DNA of 64,000 bases from Todiramphus chloris collaris (GCA_025345505.1 JANVCC010000125.1:2172910-2236909); one strand, 5' to 3'; positions 11,876 to 24,983 are shown, numbered from the stretch's first letter. A program made the numbers and translations. Notes: generated by a model from the sequence alone, not told the origin.

Positions 11876-14800
11876 TCAAAATTACAGCAAAATAAAATAA
11901 TCAACAGATTAACATACTGCAAGACCATTAAAACCATGACAACAATCCTTGGACTAGTAAGAAAGAGAAATTGTATCCCTTGATGCCTGCTTAGGACGAC
12001 CTGTGATAGTGATGTGATTCCCATACATGATGGTGCTAGCTCATCAAGATGGGACATTTTTCATTAAATGTTTTGTGATGAAAGAAAGCAGGCCCCAAGA
12101 AAATAAATGATGTCCCATCTGTTAAAAAGCATACGGTTATTATCCTACTGTAACAAATCTCACTGAGATCCAAAAAATCCTCCACTTTAGTACTTCTGCT
12201 TGTGCTACAAAAATTAGTTCCAGGGGAAAAACAAATGACACAAAGCTATTTTATTGCAGTTTGACATTTATAAAAAATTAATGTTTCTGATAATTGATTG
12301 GCTGGGGGAAAACAGGGAGACAACCCAGCTAAGTTTGAGTTTGATGACAGAAAAAAGAAAGGTAAAAACCACCATGTATCTGGCTCAGATTTGCTCATGT
12401 GTATCAGGCTTCATAACAAAACAAGGTTTATTCAAATGCATGGTCTCCAAATTCATTTGTCCCTTTTTTGTAGTTCTGTTCTTAAGTACCTTTTATTACG
12501 TCAACAAATTTGACAAAGAAAGAAGAGGTCTTCAAAGCATAAGGTTCTGAATGGCTTCTGGAAAACTGAATGCTGAACTGCAGAGGAAAGCCAAGCTATA
12601 GGCAAGAAGCAAGCAGCTATCTTCTGTCTACTACATCCAAAGCTTTTTATGCTGCTAGAAAGACAAGATTTGCTTTAAAGTATCCTCCTCCATCTCTGCC
12701 TACCAAGAAAAAGAGAAATCAATCTCCCTGCATCTCCAAAATGTCACCTCTTGTCTTTGGTCAAATCTGGTTGATAAAGCGTTAAAAATAACTCTTAGCT
12801 CAATCTCTATTTTTTTTTTGTTGTTCTTTTTATCTTTTTTTCAATTTAAGCTCATCAAACTCAATACCAAGCCATGCTTCCTTTTTTTGTCAGGCCTGTG
12901 ATGGTTCTGAACGAATGACAAAGATGTACATAATGAAGATACAGGGTTAGTCTCTAAAGTAGGCAGGAGAGGGAAAACATTCAGGGAGAGTTTTAGCAAG
13001 CTTCTGGGAAGCTATAGGCAGGGAAAAATGCATCCCCATATCTTTTCTGTCCTCCCTTTTTCTTCATGCCCAATTAAGGAGAAAGTATGAACTATCTCTC
13101 AGATTCCTGCTCGAAGAGTCAATCTGGGTGAGTAACGGCAAGTCATGAACTTGAGAGGGAAAGGAAGTTGGCTGACATGTGTGCCTACAGAAATCCTGTA
13201 AAATACATCCTGTATTTTTTCACATGTTAACTGCATTTTAATAAAAAAAATACTTTCGATGCCACGCTTTAAATATAATTTTTAATTTGGCTCACGATGG
13301 CTACATCTAATAGTTCAGAGGTCTGCTCTTCACAAGATGGGAAGGCTTCCTACAGCTACAGCTTCCCTCCACTCTGCTTCTGCATTTCTTTCCCCAAAAT
13401 GTGCACAGCACAGTTTCACCCCCACGTGATGTGACAGCGTGGGGCCAGGGGATGCATCTCAGCTTCATCTCTGCAGAGCACTCCGGCGTACTGCAAGATA
13501 AAGCGAAGACAGCATCACACCAATGCAAATAAAAGCTGTGATGGGCTTTTTGTTTTGCTTTCTGAAGTGTCTGAAACCGAAGCAGGAGATATTAACAGGA
13601 GTTGGTCCAGATTTGAGACACTCGAAGTCCGGGTTATAGCTCATAGCAATTTTTGTGCCCAGTTTTAGTCTTTCACTCAGGGCTCAAAGGAAGAAGAAAA
13701 TCCATAAAACAATTAGTATTTTTTAAAAGTAAAAGCAAAAAATATTTCCTCTGTCACTTCAAAAAATCAACATCATAAAAAAATTCATGTTGAGGCTTCC
13801 ACTTTATAACAGGAGAATGAGACGCAGTACGGGAGACTTGAAACTCTGCTGGCTTTTAGCCAGCTCTCCCCTCCTGTGCTGAAATTAGCACTAACTAGGT
13901 ACCTTCTGTTAGTTATCAATGATACATCTTGTATATTCATTTGGGGCTTCTTCTAAAAGTATTTATTATCAATGTGCTTTACTGCAATTACATCGCTCCC
14001 TGCTTTAATTAATTTTTTTTTTAAAGATGTAATTTGCATTTCATTCGTCATGTCATCGTGACAAAACCCCGTTTATTTAGATTAATATTGCCCTGAACTA
14101 TGAGAAATAGCTCAAAATAAATTCACTCAGATGGGTTATTTCACTAAACGAATGCAATTTGGACATTTTTTAAAGAAATCTTAAAAGAAAATCCTACAGC
14201 TGTTCATTACAACAGCAGTCTACAAGAAAAAGACCATTTTTCCTGAAAGCAGAGCTTTGGAGCGAGGCCGTATTTGCCAATACTCTGCTTGAACTGGACA
14301 AGAAACCTCATCGAGTTTTCTATTAATCATTTCTGTCCCAAGTGATGCTTCTGTCAACGTATGAGAAGCCACTGAGTCAAGGGACCATGAATCCCCATCT
14401 ACAGCATCTCATGATAATTCCTATTTCCTGCTCCAAACTGGTTTTCCACCTCATGACATACTCTCAATTCACCATTTTCTGTCCTCCCCCAAGGAGAGAA
14501 TTCACGATGCTAAAAAACACTTGTAAAAAGTAAACCCCACAGATCACGTGTCCTCTCATCCTATGAATAAATGACAACTTCCAGTCGCTGCTCAGTGAAG
14601 CACTAAGATTATTCCAACGGAGACTACGCAGGTACATTACCAACTACTCAACTTCATGCAATAGACCATCATATTTAAAGATAATAGAAGATCACATTGA
14701 ACCTCTGCTTTGTCTACACAAGCCAAGTGACCCAGGGTAACTAAGGACTTTCAATCCTGTAGAGCAGACAAGTGTGTTCTTCTTTCAGGAGCCAGGATTG

Positions 14801-15635
14801 CCAAATGACCTGAAAAATCTGCAGAGTTTCCCCAGAAAAACTCTATCAGCAGGGAAAGCCAGCACTGTTAGACTGTAAAAGACTTGTCACTTGAAATTCA
14901 GCACAATTAAAAACACTGCTACAAATTCATTCTTCAGAAACCAGGCTGAAATGATGCTCTCTTCTCTGCCTTCTCTGTTGTTTTGGAAGAGAATCTTGTT
15001 TTGCCTAAGCCATCTCTTCACCAAAATGACAATTTGCAACAGGTCTGCACAGTTGGAGCAATACAGTAAGAGTCCTCTGAGCCTTCACTGGCTATTTGGT
15101 TTGGTTTTTTGAAATGTGAAGAACTCGACTGCTTCTTAATGAAAAAAAAAAATCATTTCTTTGTCTTGTCCTTTCCTGACAACTGAGGGTCACCTCTATT
15201 TACATCAGAGCCTCCCAGCAACTTTGCTCAACTTCAGAATTATCCATTCCCCTCGCTACCAAAATCCTTGGTAAAAGAAATTGGTGGTCTGAGTTCAATG
15301 AATAACAACGATCTCCATTATTAAGCTGTTTCTCACCCATTTCTATTGCCATCATTTTTTCTCTTTATTTACCTTTTTCCCTTTGAATGAGCATACGTTT
15401 TCCAGGAGCATGAATAGAGACAAATTTAAGGTAAGAATAATAAAAAATAGATGAACGCAAAATATAATGGAACATTCACAGGGATGAGGACAAAAATACC
15501 TTTATAATTCATTTATGTTTTATGAGCAAGAATATTTTGTTATTTGCTTTGGGAACCAGGACAAGGACTTTGCTTGATGACTCTTAAAACCAGCACATAC
15601 TAAACAGGAAGAGACTGAACCAGCTCCTGTACTCA
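11876..15635. other. Unique non-coding sequence
   Basis: No gene or interspersed repeat recognised. T-rich runs occur at 12811-12842. The stretch 13960-14170 is TAAT-rich, carries an ATTTGCAT octamer near 14033, and looks like a possible conserved non-coding element. Open frames are short and lack recognisable domains. Confidence 0.55.
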
Positions 15636-15822
15636 TCATCACAGAATGCCCCAGGTTGGAAATCACCTCCAAAGGTCATCTAGTTCAACCCTCCTGCAGC
15701 AAGCAGGGACATCCTCAACTAGATCAGGCTACGCAGAGCCTCATCAAGCCAGACCCTGAACATCTCCAGGGATGGGTCCTCCACCACTTCCCTGGGCAAC
15801 CTGTTCCAGTGTTCCACTCATA
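15636..15822 (-). mobile_element. CR1 LINE fragment, 3' end
   Basis: Short minus-strand CR1 tail. It begins at the 3' terminus with the complement of TCACAGAATGCCCCAGGTTG and continues through the TCTAGTTCAACC block, AGCAGGGACATC, CAGGGATGGGTCCTCCACCA and CTGGGCAACCTGTTCCAGTG. It is truncated 5' near 15822 and includes only the 3' UTR and the last codons of ORF2. Confidence 0.9.
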
Positions 15823-18359
15823 ATAAAGAACTCACATCATCTATCCCTTGACTTCACAGGACCATTGTTGTTACTTCTACCGATGCCTATTCCACGTAAC
15901 ATCATTTTAAGTTTCTAACACAGAACAGCACACGCATCTTGTTAACTAACCATGCACCTTCCAGTCTAATCCTGAAAATGATCATTTATTCCCTTAATGG
16001 TGATGATTTCTTGGAGTTCAGGTGCGCAGAGTTTGGATTTTTATGTACAGCAATCCCACAGGAAAGGTTTACTCAGAGGTCCCAGAAGGTGATGTTGTTG
16101 TCCCCAGTTTAGTCAAGTTAGGCAGGCGCCTAGATTTAAGCCCTGGACTAAACCACTAGCTTGAACTTCATTTGATAATTGTATTAAATTCTGTAAGACA
16201 GACAAATGGCAAAAATCAAAGCTGAAAACAGGCAAAGGAGGCAAGGGTGAGCTAAAGGCTACTGTCTGGACACAGTTACCTGCTGTTTCACTCCCGTGGG
16301 CAGCACCAAGTCTGGTAGGGCAGTACCCCTTTGTGCCCTTGCCACCCTGTGCTCAAGCAGTCAGCCATGTGTGCCTTCGAACATATTTCAGGAAGAACTG
16401 CTTGATAGGAAGCACATTTCTGCTTGCAACTACTATTCTGTCACCTCACTTCCTATGAGAGGAAGAACAGTCAAAAATGTAGACATAGAAATTATTTTTA
16501 TGCTGGACAGAGAAAGCAACAGTGCCTGGCTGTCCCAATACTTCATAAAAGAATTTGGTAGACAGAAACAATAAAATAAACAGCTTAAAGTAATGCCTCT
16601 TCTGATGGTTTTGCCGCAGAGTTCCAGGCAGCATCCAGCTAACAAAAAAAGCCCAAGATAACGCAAGTCACGGGGCACCAGGGTAAGATACCTGAACGAG
16701 CAACCCTAACAAAGAAGAATTAGCTCCAGTGTGCAACTGCTTCTGGTTTCAAAGCTCATTTTATTACAGGTCTCCTTTGGGATTTGTCTCTATAGATCTA
16801 TCGCCCATTTACGCCCAGGGTGGACAGAACTACACTGCCAAATAATGATTTATAAATTGGGGAAGCAGTGGGAGACTTCCTAAAGGTCAATTTTCCTGCA
16901 ACAAATATAAGGGCAAAAGGCAATTTTTTTCCAATAAAATGAGAGAAGAGCTGGTCTGGCAGGATAAGGCACAGAACGAGGAGCTGGCAGATAAGGACTT
17001 TCTTGCCGTGCTCCTGATTTCCTGGAGCAGAATTTGGAAGTTTCTGAAACACAGTGCCAGAATTTTCCCTTACAACTATCAGAAGAACCCCCAAAAAAAG
17101 ACTTGAGGTCTATATACCCTTAGTTTATTCAGGAGGCCCAGCGAGGCACTGCACAACATAAAGACTCTCTGATGCTGTACAATTATTAAGTTAATTCTTA
17201 CCATGACAACTGCTGCACCATTTAAAACCTCTTTCTCAAGGTGAGTTCACCTTTGCTGGAAAGACCTCCACTGCATTCCTCCCAGACCAGAAACAAAAGG
17301 CAGTTTTACTTCTTAGTAGGCAGTCAGCAGTCAAAAGGGCTACACAATGTTTGGGGGGGGGGGGAAACCCAAACCAACCAAAAACTGGAAATTTATGAAG
17401 GCAGGAACAAAACCACAAGAATTTATACCAAGGAAGGTGGTAGCAGAGCTCAGAGAAATGCTTCAGGCCCCCAGGTCTGTGCACAGACTAAAGCAGGGCA
17501 ATGACCCAAACCTGGAAGGGACGTATGAGTATCGTGTGAGCAACCCACAGGGTTCAACAACAATGCTTCTAGGTGTAAAATTACTCGCTGCCCAAGTGTT
17601 TAGAGAGCCGAAGCTTTAATTATCAGGTAAGACAGTCCTTCATGAAGCATTTTGTAATTAAACATGTATGCCTTTAATATACTTTCAGTAGTATGACTTA
17701 CACTAATCTCTGCAATGTACACTTGATGCCCAAAGTGGGTAAGCAGCTGAATACTAAATAACTGAATAGTAAAATACATGTTAATTGGGTCTACTCTGAA
17801 TAATTAGAGGGAAAATGGTCTTATTTGGTTTGCTTTCTTATGTAGGGCAGCAACTACAGAAAAAACAAAGTACTGAGTGGGAAGGATGTTAACAACAACA
17901 ACAAAAGAGGCCAGGGGAACTTTGGCTTGCTGTTACGTATCACTTTGCTTTAATAATTGTTTAAAAACCTGGTTTCCTTGAGAAAGCTTTGCTGAATTGA
18001 GTTTTACATATCTTGCTTCTGTGTACCCACACAATGAGCTGCAACAAATGCCTGTGCCCACTCATTCAGCCAGAGCTGGAAGAAAGTTAAAAATAAAGAA
18101 CATAGTGAGCAGGGGAAAATGCAGTTCACCTCCTCTCCTAGAACAAGGCTCAACGATACCGAAGTGGCATGGACAACCCCAGGCAGTGAAGAATAAAACT
18201 GTTTAGAAAATGATCAAAATACTAAGTCGTAATTAGAATTGCATTATAATTAAGCACGTGCTTAGAGAAGCCTTGCCTTAAAAAAATAAAAATGCAGAAA
18301 AGAAATTAAGAAAAAAGTAAATCTTGTCTTTTACTACTCAAATTCCTTTTCTAAATTCA
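15823..18359. other. Unique non-coding sequence with a 12-G run
   Basis: No confident gene. A homopolymer of 12 G lies at 17353-17364. Open frames at 16296-16574 (+), 16798-17094 (-) and 17347-17619 (+) overlap each other on both strands or lack recognisable domains, so they are treated as chance. A perfect AAG|GTGAGT donor sits at 17240/17241 (+), 38 nt after an ATG in a good context (ACC ATG A), but nothing else supports a transcript start there. Confidence 0.5.
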
Positions 18360-18929
18360 TAGGATCACAGAATGATTTAGGTTGGAAGGGACCTTGAAAG
18401 GTCACCTAGTCCAACCCCCGCCCCGTTCCTCTAAGCAGGGACACCACTGCTCAGATCAGGATGCTCAAAGCCCCATTCAACCTGTCCTTCAACACTTCCA
18501 ATGACAAAGCACCTGCAGCTTCTCCAGGTAACATATTTCAGTGTCTCACACCTTCACAGTAACAAATTCCTTCCTCACGCCCAATCTAAATCTATCTCTT
18601 CAACTGTTGCCCCTTGTCCTGTCGCTACAGGCCTTGGTAAAAAGTCTCTAAGTACTGAAGAGCCTTGAGGAGGTCTCCCCGGAGCCTTTTCTCCTCCAGG
18701 CTGAACCACCTCAACTTTCTCAGCCTGTCTTCAGAGAAGTGTTGTAGCCCTCCAACCATTTCTGTGGCCCTTCTCTGGAACTGCTCCAACGCATCCGTAT
18801 CATCCTCCAAAGCTCAGTGCATCCTCCAGGGGGGGTCTCACCACAGCAGTGGAGTCACCTCCCTGGACCACAACTTTCAATGCAGCCCAGGACACAACTG
18901 GCTTCTGGGCTGCAAGAGCCTAGTTTCAA
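18360..18929 (-). mobile_element. CR1 LINE fragment, 3' end plus reverse-transcriptase tail
   Basis: Minus-strand CR1 of about 570 bp. The 3' end shows the complement of GATCACAGAATGATTTAGGT followed by TTGGAAGGGACCTTGAAAGG. The coding tail is still readable between 18810 and 18625 (EQFQRRATEMVGGL, then EEKRLRGDLLKALQYL). The element carries several indels and stops, so it is old and inactive. Its 5' truncation lies at about 18920, inside an 18-bp tandem duplication that spans the CR1/flank junction. Confidence 0.92.
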
Positions 18930-18947
18930 GCAAGAGCCTAGTTTCAA
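18912..18947. repeat. Perfect 18-bp tandem duplication across a CR1 5' junction
   Basis: The unit GCAAGAGCCTAGTTTCAA occurs twice, head to tail, at 18912-18929 and 18930-18947. The first 8 bases are CR1 and the rest is flanking sequence, so the duplication happened after, or at the time of, the CR1 insertion. Confidence 0.95.
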
Positions 18948-19618
18948 ACTCTAACCGCTGTTTTTCCCTTCCATTCTTCCATTCAACACCACGTGTTTTC
19001 ATCTTGCAAAAAAAGGCACTGCAAAATTACCTTTTAAAACGCTCGATGAACAAAACCACGCGTAGCATCTCATTTAAAGAGAAGAGTTGTTAAAATACTG
19101 ATAGCTGTTACTAGTGGGGGAAAAAATGGTTTAAAAAAAAAACCAAAAACAAACCAAAAACCTATCTCCCTGGGATTAAATGCTTGCTGATCAATTTGAT
19201 CGCTGTTTTCAGCCACGCTTGCACCAGCCATCACGGGCAGCCGCTCTGCCAAGTGGGAATAAACAGCCAGTGACATTCAAAGGAAATTAATCATCCCGAT
19301 GCGTATCATCTTCCATACTGTTCCAAAATGTGGCCACACTCCTAATAAACTTCCGTTCTTCTCTTACTGATGCTTTCTAACTCACGGAACTGCGAGGCAC
19401 AACTGAAAGTGGCCCGGAAGGGAAGAGCATTGACATTGAAAACAAGGTCTCCAGAATTTCATCAACACGCAAATGCCACAGCAGCTAAGGTTCAGAGTAA
19501 CCTGACATTTCTGAACTAGAATCAGAGCACTGCTTGCTTTCCAGGTGATGTGGCTTCCCAGATTGCTTCTCCTATCTGCTGTGTGCTGATCCCGTGCACC
19601 TGAAAGCTGCTCCAAAGT
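18948..19618. other. Unique non-coding sequence
   Basis: No gene or interspersed repeat recognised. An A-rich patch of AAAACC-type sequence lies at about 19131-19160. Confidence 0.5.
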
Positions 19619-19787
19619 GGGAAAGGGAAAGGGAAAGGGAAAGGGAAAGGGAAAGGGAAAGGGAANNNNNNNNNNGAGAGAGGGAGAGGAGGAAAGAGAG
19701 AGGGAGAGGAGGAAAGAGAGAGAGAGAGGAGGAAAGAAAGAGAGGAGGAAAGAAAGAGAGGAGGAAAGAAAGAGAGGAGGGAAGGGA
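19619..19787 (+). repeat. GGGAAA hexanucleotide array and GA-rich purine tract with an unresolved gap
   Basis: Eight GGG tracts separated by AAA run from 19619 to 19663. Ten N follow at 19666-19675, and then a GA-rich purine tract built of GAGAGGAGGAAAGA-like units runs to about 19787. The array is almost pure purine on the plus strand. GGG tracts with 3-nt loops match the textbook intramolecular G-quadruplex pattern, and the mirror-symmetric purine tract could form a triplex. Any open frames across it are repeat artefacts. Confidence 0.97.
19666..19675. other. Assembly gap of 10 N
   Basis: Ten undetermined bases lie inside the purine array. The flanks are different repeat types (GGGAAA on the left, GAGAGGAGGAAA on the right), so the real missing sequence is probably longer than ten bases. 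Confidence 0.99.
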
Positions 19788-20362
19788 AAAAGTGCATCAC
19801 TAAGTTCCAGAACAGATGAGATGTGGCACGTAGGGTATTCTGCCGGCATCACACTAAGTTCAAACCCACCTGAAAGGTTACATTCATGAAAACATGTACA
19901 TTTTACCAGGCACAAACTTCTCTTTAAGCTTCTGCATATCACAGAATCAAACCAAAAGTGAAGATTGTAGCTAAAGCCTCACTCTGAATACCTTAAAATA
20001 AAAATTACCATTTGGAACTGGCAGTTGCTCTTGCGGCAGGATTTTATTTAGATTTGATACGTGTAGTTAAGAAGCCTCCTTGTAAGCCTAAGAAGGACTT
20101 GGACATTTCTCTGCCCAATGATCAAATGGCTGGCAAACATTACCAGTTTCTGCAGATTCTTACATTTCTCCTGAAATAAGCAACCACTGTGCTCCTCTTG
20201 GGTAGAAAGAAATCTTTTGACAAATCTGCATCGTAACTCTTTTGGATTTGAAGACCTCATTGTTTCTGCTGTTGGTCATGCTTTGGCTCCAAAGGAGTAC
20301 CGTGCATTCAATTATATTAGAGGAAAATTTCCCTTTGACCAGGGAAAGAAAATAGCCTTTTC

Positions 20363-20436
20363 TTTTTTTTTTTTTTTTTTTTTTTTTTTCCTTCTTTCTT
20401 TACTTCTTTCCATCTTCCCTTTCCCTTTCCTTTCCC
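20363..20436. repeat. T27 homopolymer with CT-rich shoulder
   Basis: 27 consecutive T at 20363-20389 are followed by a pyrimidine tract of CTTCTTTC- and TTTCCC-type units to about 20436. On the minus strand it reads as a long A tract preceded by purines. No retrocopy body could be recognised on either side. Confidence 0.9.
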
Positions 20437-23400
20437 ACGCTGGAGTAGCTTTCAGGCCACAAGCACACTAGCATTTGGGAATCCAAAACTCATTGCTGCA
20501 TTTCCATCACACTTCATTGTATCAAATGTGATTATTTTATTATAATAAAAATATAGAATGAAATTGTTAAATGATCAGAATTAACTACGAAGGCTTTCAG
20601 AAACATCTAGAAGTTTGTTTCAAGTTTGTATCTTTTACTATCTACTTCCTAAATCTAGTCTGAATTGAAAGACTGATTTTTATTGTATTTGTCACTTTAT
20701 CAGGGATCTTAAACCTATAAATTAACTTTCTTCCTACGACTTACCCTCTTCTTAAAGAAGAATGACCATTTGTGATTTTCTTCTGCCATCATGTAAGATT
20801 TCAGACATCGGAACACACGCAAACCTCCAACTGCTTTTTCTTTTCCCTCCAACTCAAACAGCATTCATTGATTTCCATGCAACTTTCCCTTTTTTTTTTT
20901 TTTCTGTTCAGCGTTTCTTCTTATCGAAGCTTTTGGAACTGAATTTTGAGATTAAGACGATACTTAGAGTAGCTGATGTTCCTAACAGCCTTTGTCACTG
21001 AAGAGAACAGCAAAAATTCACACCTCAGGGTAATGGAGAGAGGGAGATGAGGAAAAAGTGGGTACTTAATTATGGACTGTAACGAACATTAAAGTTCTTT
21101 CTGATGGGAAGAGAGACCCTGCTTGTTCACTGGGGCTGATGAATGCCACCAATTTTGGTTCAGTTTCACTTTGCTCAAGGGCTTTGGGAAAATTTCAGCA
21201 ACAAAACCCAGAGCAATAATGTCATTATGGCTCTTTTCTGTTTCTGAGTTGGAAAATCACTAGGGTATAGAATAAAATTCAGTAAAGAAAGAGGTAAGAA
21301 GGCTCCTTCAGGTGACCTAGAGGCGATCATTCAAGAAACAGGTTACTGGAAAACATTGTATTAACAGCATTTGCACTACATGTATTATTTATGTAAGCTC
21401 ATTTTATTTAAGACTTGATTATAACCTCTAATTATTATGCAATTCATGTATTCAGCAGAGGAATTTATAAGCTAATTTGCTTACTATTTGTGTTTGTACT
21501 GAAGGATCACATTAGTTTGTTCACCCACAGATTTACAATTAGGGAAGAAATTTATTTCACTGTGAGCCTAGTAAAGGCTTTCAGGAAAAGAAAGTAAACT
21601 TATCTCAACTGTGCTATTTTAAAAATATTAAAATCAATCAAGTAGAAATCCCTTCAATGATCTGTTGCCAGTTTGGAACTCGCATTCCATATTTCTGCCC
21701 TGTTTTCTGCATTGTTTTCCCATTCGTTCTTTGCCACACGCTTAAGAATATTTGAAATTTCACTTACAGAAAGCAATTCTAAGCTAAAATATCAAGTCCC
21801 AGCACTGCCCAAGGTCTCAGTAATACAAGAATATTTTTCTTTCTTTGCAGTATTTCTAATTTCCTATTGAGTTTTGAACATTTTTTTTTAATTCTCAATG
21901 GTGCACACGTCAGATTTGGACAGATGGCAACTGCACCTTCTAGGATTTATCAACTCCTCTTTAGGAAATGTTTGTAGAATTCAGTGCAAAGCTTAAGTAA
22001 GCAATGCAGAAGTTTTAATCAAACACCTTATGAATTTTATAGGTTTGCAAAAGAGCTAGTGAGAGAGTATTTTTCATCCCTTCAGGATTTGCTTATTGCA
22101 GAGTAACCAAAATATTCATGATACTTAATTACTTTCTACAATTAAAAAAAAAAAAAAAAGTCAGGAAAAAATGTTCTTCCTTCAAAACTTTCATTAATTT
22201 CAGTATTTCTTTAGGGCTTTCTTCCTGATAGTCTTGCTTGGTCTGTTTGGTGAAAAGCCACAATCCAACACCAACATGCTTTCTTTGCAGTAAGTATATA
22301 TGCTGTTTTCACCTTTCCAAGAAGCAGAGGTGGGAGTCAGGTCGTAGGAATGAGGAAAAATAGTTGTAGGTTCTTTTATTTAAAGCATTATTCGGCTATA
22401 CTCTCTGCATCCCATCTGTACTCTCACATCTACTTGACGCTGGGACACTTAACACTTAAAACCACAAGATCTGAGCTAAGAGAGTTAGTGCCTCCTTAAA
22501 GTCAACTCAGAATCCTTGGTGTCCACCGTGTCTCAGAAGGTCCTGAGGGAACCCATGGGCCTCACCCGAGAGCCGGGGATGCTTCGCAAACTCTAAACAA
22601 GGAAGTTAAAATGCCACTGAATCCCTTTTATGTTGTTGGGGTTTTATGTTGGTGGGGCTTTTTTTTTTTTAATATATAGCTTTAATATAACTATATTAAC
22701 CCTGCTATTTTCTGGGGGAAATGGTAAATAACTGCACCATAATCATAGTTAGGAAGAATGAGTTGTCCCTAACCTGTGCACTAGAACCACTCCCTTGCTA
22801 ATCCATCAAACACTCTGCCAAGGGCACTGTAGGGCCACCAAAAGGACATAAAGAAGATAATTTGTTGTGACTAACATCTTCCATCCTCAGGAAAAAAAAC
22901 CCCAAAGCCTACAAAGCAAAGTTCTTTTCTACTGATCCATTATTTTACCACCATTAATGCCTGGAAGCTCCAAGGTCTGCGGCTCTCCAGAACTGGGTAT
23001 CAGCAGAAGTTTCTCTCTGAACATCGTTTCTTGACGGGACAATCAAGACTGGAGGACTTGATTGCAACATGAGAGTATACAGCTCAGAGAAGCAAAAAAA
23101 AGCATACAGCCTACTGAAACAACACCTTGTGAATCAAGCTGTCAGATCATTTTGAAAGCATTTTTACTAGCCGGCATCAAATTCTTTCACAAATTCATTG
23201 AGATGATGTTTTTTCTCTTTGAACTCTGCAAGAATCATCTTCAAGCAATAAAATCCTATCACCTGCTAGAAAGGAAAAAAAATAAAGTATACTTTTACAC
23301 TCCTCATAACATTGCAACATTTATGTGCACTTCAGTTAAAGCGGCAGCATTCAGTTTTTTCACGGAGCACGATGAGGTTTCCATAAATTGCAGCCACATC

Positions 23401-24140
23401 TCTCCCAGAGAGAGCTGAATAAAGTCTATTTACGGAATATTCAGCAAGTGGATGCAGGGTGAAAATACCACTCGTGTCTTCAAAGACTAAATTAGCAAGT
23501 TTCTGTATCCAGGATTCCACAATCTTTTCTAGAAGCTTTTTTTTTTTTTTTTCTCCTCCAAATTCTGCATCTTTTTGTACAAGCACAAAACTGATCATGT
23601 AAATCAAAGAGACTTGCAAACTGCCTCAGTGATTTCTTTATGGACTTCTACATAAACACACGTGCAACAGAATTACTATAAATCCAAGCACATAAAACTG
23701 GGTCTAGAAATAGGAACAGCAACAAATACATTTTATAGAAAAATAGGAAAGCTGAGACAAAAAAAAAAGAAAAAGAACCTTCTGGAATGAATACCAAGAT
23801 ATTCGGGTAAGGGAACAAAGACCACTAAGCCTTCCAAATACCAAATTAAATTCTCTTGGAAAATCCTATTTTTCCAAGGAGATCAAACACCCGTTAGCCT
23901 CATGCTTCGTTTTCACCTGACGTACACAAAGGAAGGATGCTCCTGAACGTGGTGGGCATAAAAAATTCCAAAGTTGTTCTTGTAGAAAAGCAAAGAAGGA
24001 TGCATATACTTGGGAGCTAAAAGGCCTCTTCCTACCACTTCATGCACTTGAGTCGAGCTAACAGGTTGAGTGTATGTTGGGTGAGAGTAGCAGCCAGCAG
24101 CGTGTTCACATCAGCGATCCAAATACTGCTATAGCTGAAG

Positions 24141-24183
24141 CAGATTAACTGATGTCTTCTGAACCAGATTAACTGATGTCTTC
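24141..24183. repeat. Two-copy direct repeat, 19-bp unit with 5-bp spacer
   Basis: CAGATTAACTGATGTCTTC occurs at 24141-24159 and again at 24165-24183, separated by TGAAC. Confidence 0.95.
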
Positions 24184-24831
24184 AAAAGAAAACTTAATAT
24201 TTTAAAAATCACCAGTTTTGACAAGGCCTAAGGCTGTCAAAGTTCCAGCTGTGTTTTCTCTCTTGAAGCGATACATGCAATCTGGATGCTCTGGCATAGG
24301 TTCTATTATTAAGCCATGCAAAGCAGCATCAATAATTACTACCAATTTTATTTTAGGTGTCAGTACACAGAAGTAGCTGAAGTTCTTTTCAAGCAGTTCT
24401 CTCAGTCTTTCCAGACTGATGTCCTACAGATAAAACACAACCATCTTCCCAAAGAAAATGTGTGGGTTTTCGATACCACAAAAGGTCAACCACTCTCACA
24501 AAATTAAGTTTTTAGAAGTTCTGGTGTTCTTTAGTGGGGGAAAAAAAAAGCACTAAATAATAATAGCATATTGAAGTTAGCCTGGCAACAAGCTTCCAGA
24601 CAAGAACCACTTCTTCACAGAAAATGTTAAGAGAAAAATCTTCAAAATCTCCAAGATGGGAGATGTTGATAGGAAACATTTTCAGGGCACCCAGGCAAAA
24701 TATGAGTTCAAATACATTAAAAGCTACTACATTTTGTCATAGCTCAGATAAAAACTAGGAAGCCTAGGAGTTCAAACAGGAAAGCTTGAGTGTAGCATAA
24801 TAGCTATAGAACTTTACAGAATAATGACAAA

Positions 24832-24980
24832 TTACAGAATGGTAGGGGTTGGAAGGGAGCTCTGGAGTGCATCGAGCCCAACCCCCCTGGCCCCTTCTCC
24901 TTGACCCCCACCCTGCAGATAGCTGTAACCATTCAGCAGATCCCCTCTCAGGCTTCTCTTCTCCAGGCTAAACAGCCTGA
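24832..24980 (-). mobile_element. CR1 LINE fragment, internally deleted
   Basis: Minus-strand CR1 whose 3' end (complement of TTACAGAATGGTAGGGGTTG) runs through GAGCCCAACCCCCCTGGC and then jumps directly to the CAGATCCCCTCTCAGGCTTC / TCTTCTCCAGGCTAAACAGC block. In family members I know, these blocks are separated by a few hundred bases, so about that much has been lost. It abuts a second CR1 at 24984. Confidence 0.88.
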
Positions 24981-24983
24981 ATT

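Larger units (their letters stand above)
19788..24831. other. Unique AT-rich sequence with homopolymer runs
   Basis: No gene recognised in 5 kb. Contents noted are a T27 run with a CT-rich shoulder (20363-20436), a T run at about 20890-20902, A runs at 22144-22159 and 23760, a T run near 23539, a 24-bp-period direct repeat (24141-24183), and scattered chance open frames. Confidence 0.55.

Noticed and set aside
17203-17240. ATG in good context followed by a perfect AAG|GTGAGT donor (plus strand)
   Set aside because: Only 12 codons long, no promoter or downstream exon visible, and about two perfect donors are expected by chance.
19382-19942. Open frames running through the GA-rich array and the N gap
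   Set aside because: They exist because the repeat lacks stop codons; peptides are low-complexity and include undetermined residues.
19936-19955. TCACAGAATCAA resembling a CR1 3' end
   Set aside because: No further CR1 sequence follows; a twelve-base match is not enough.
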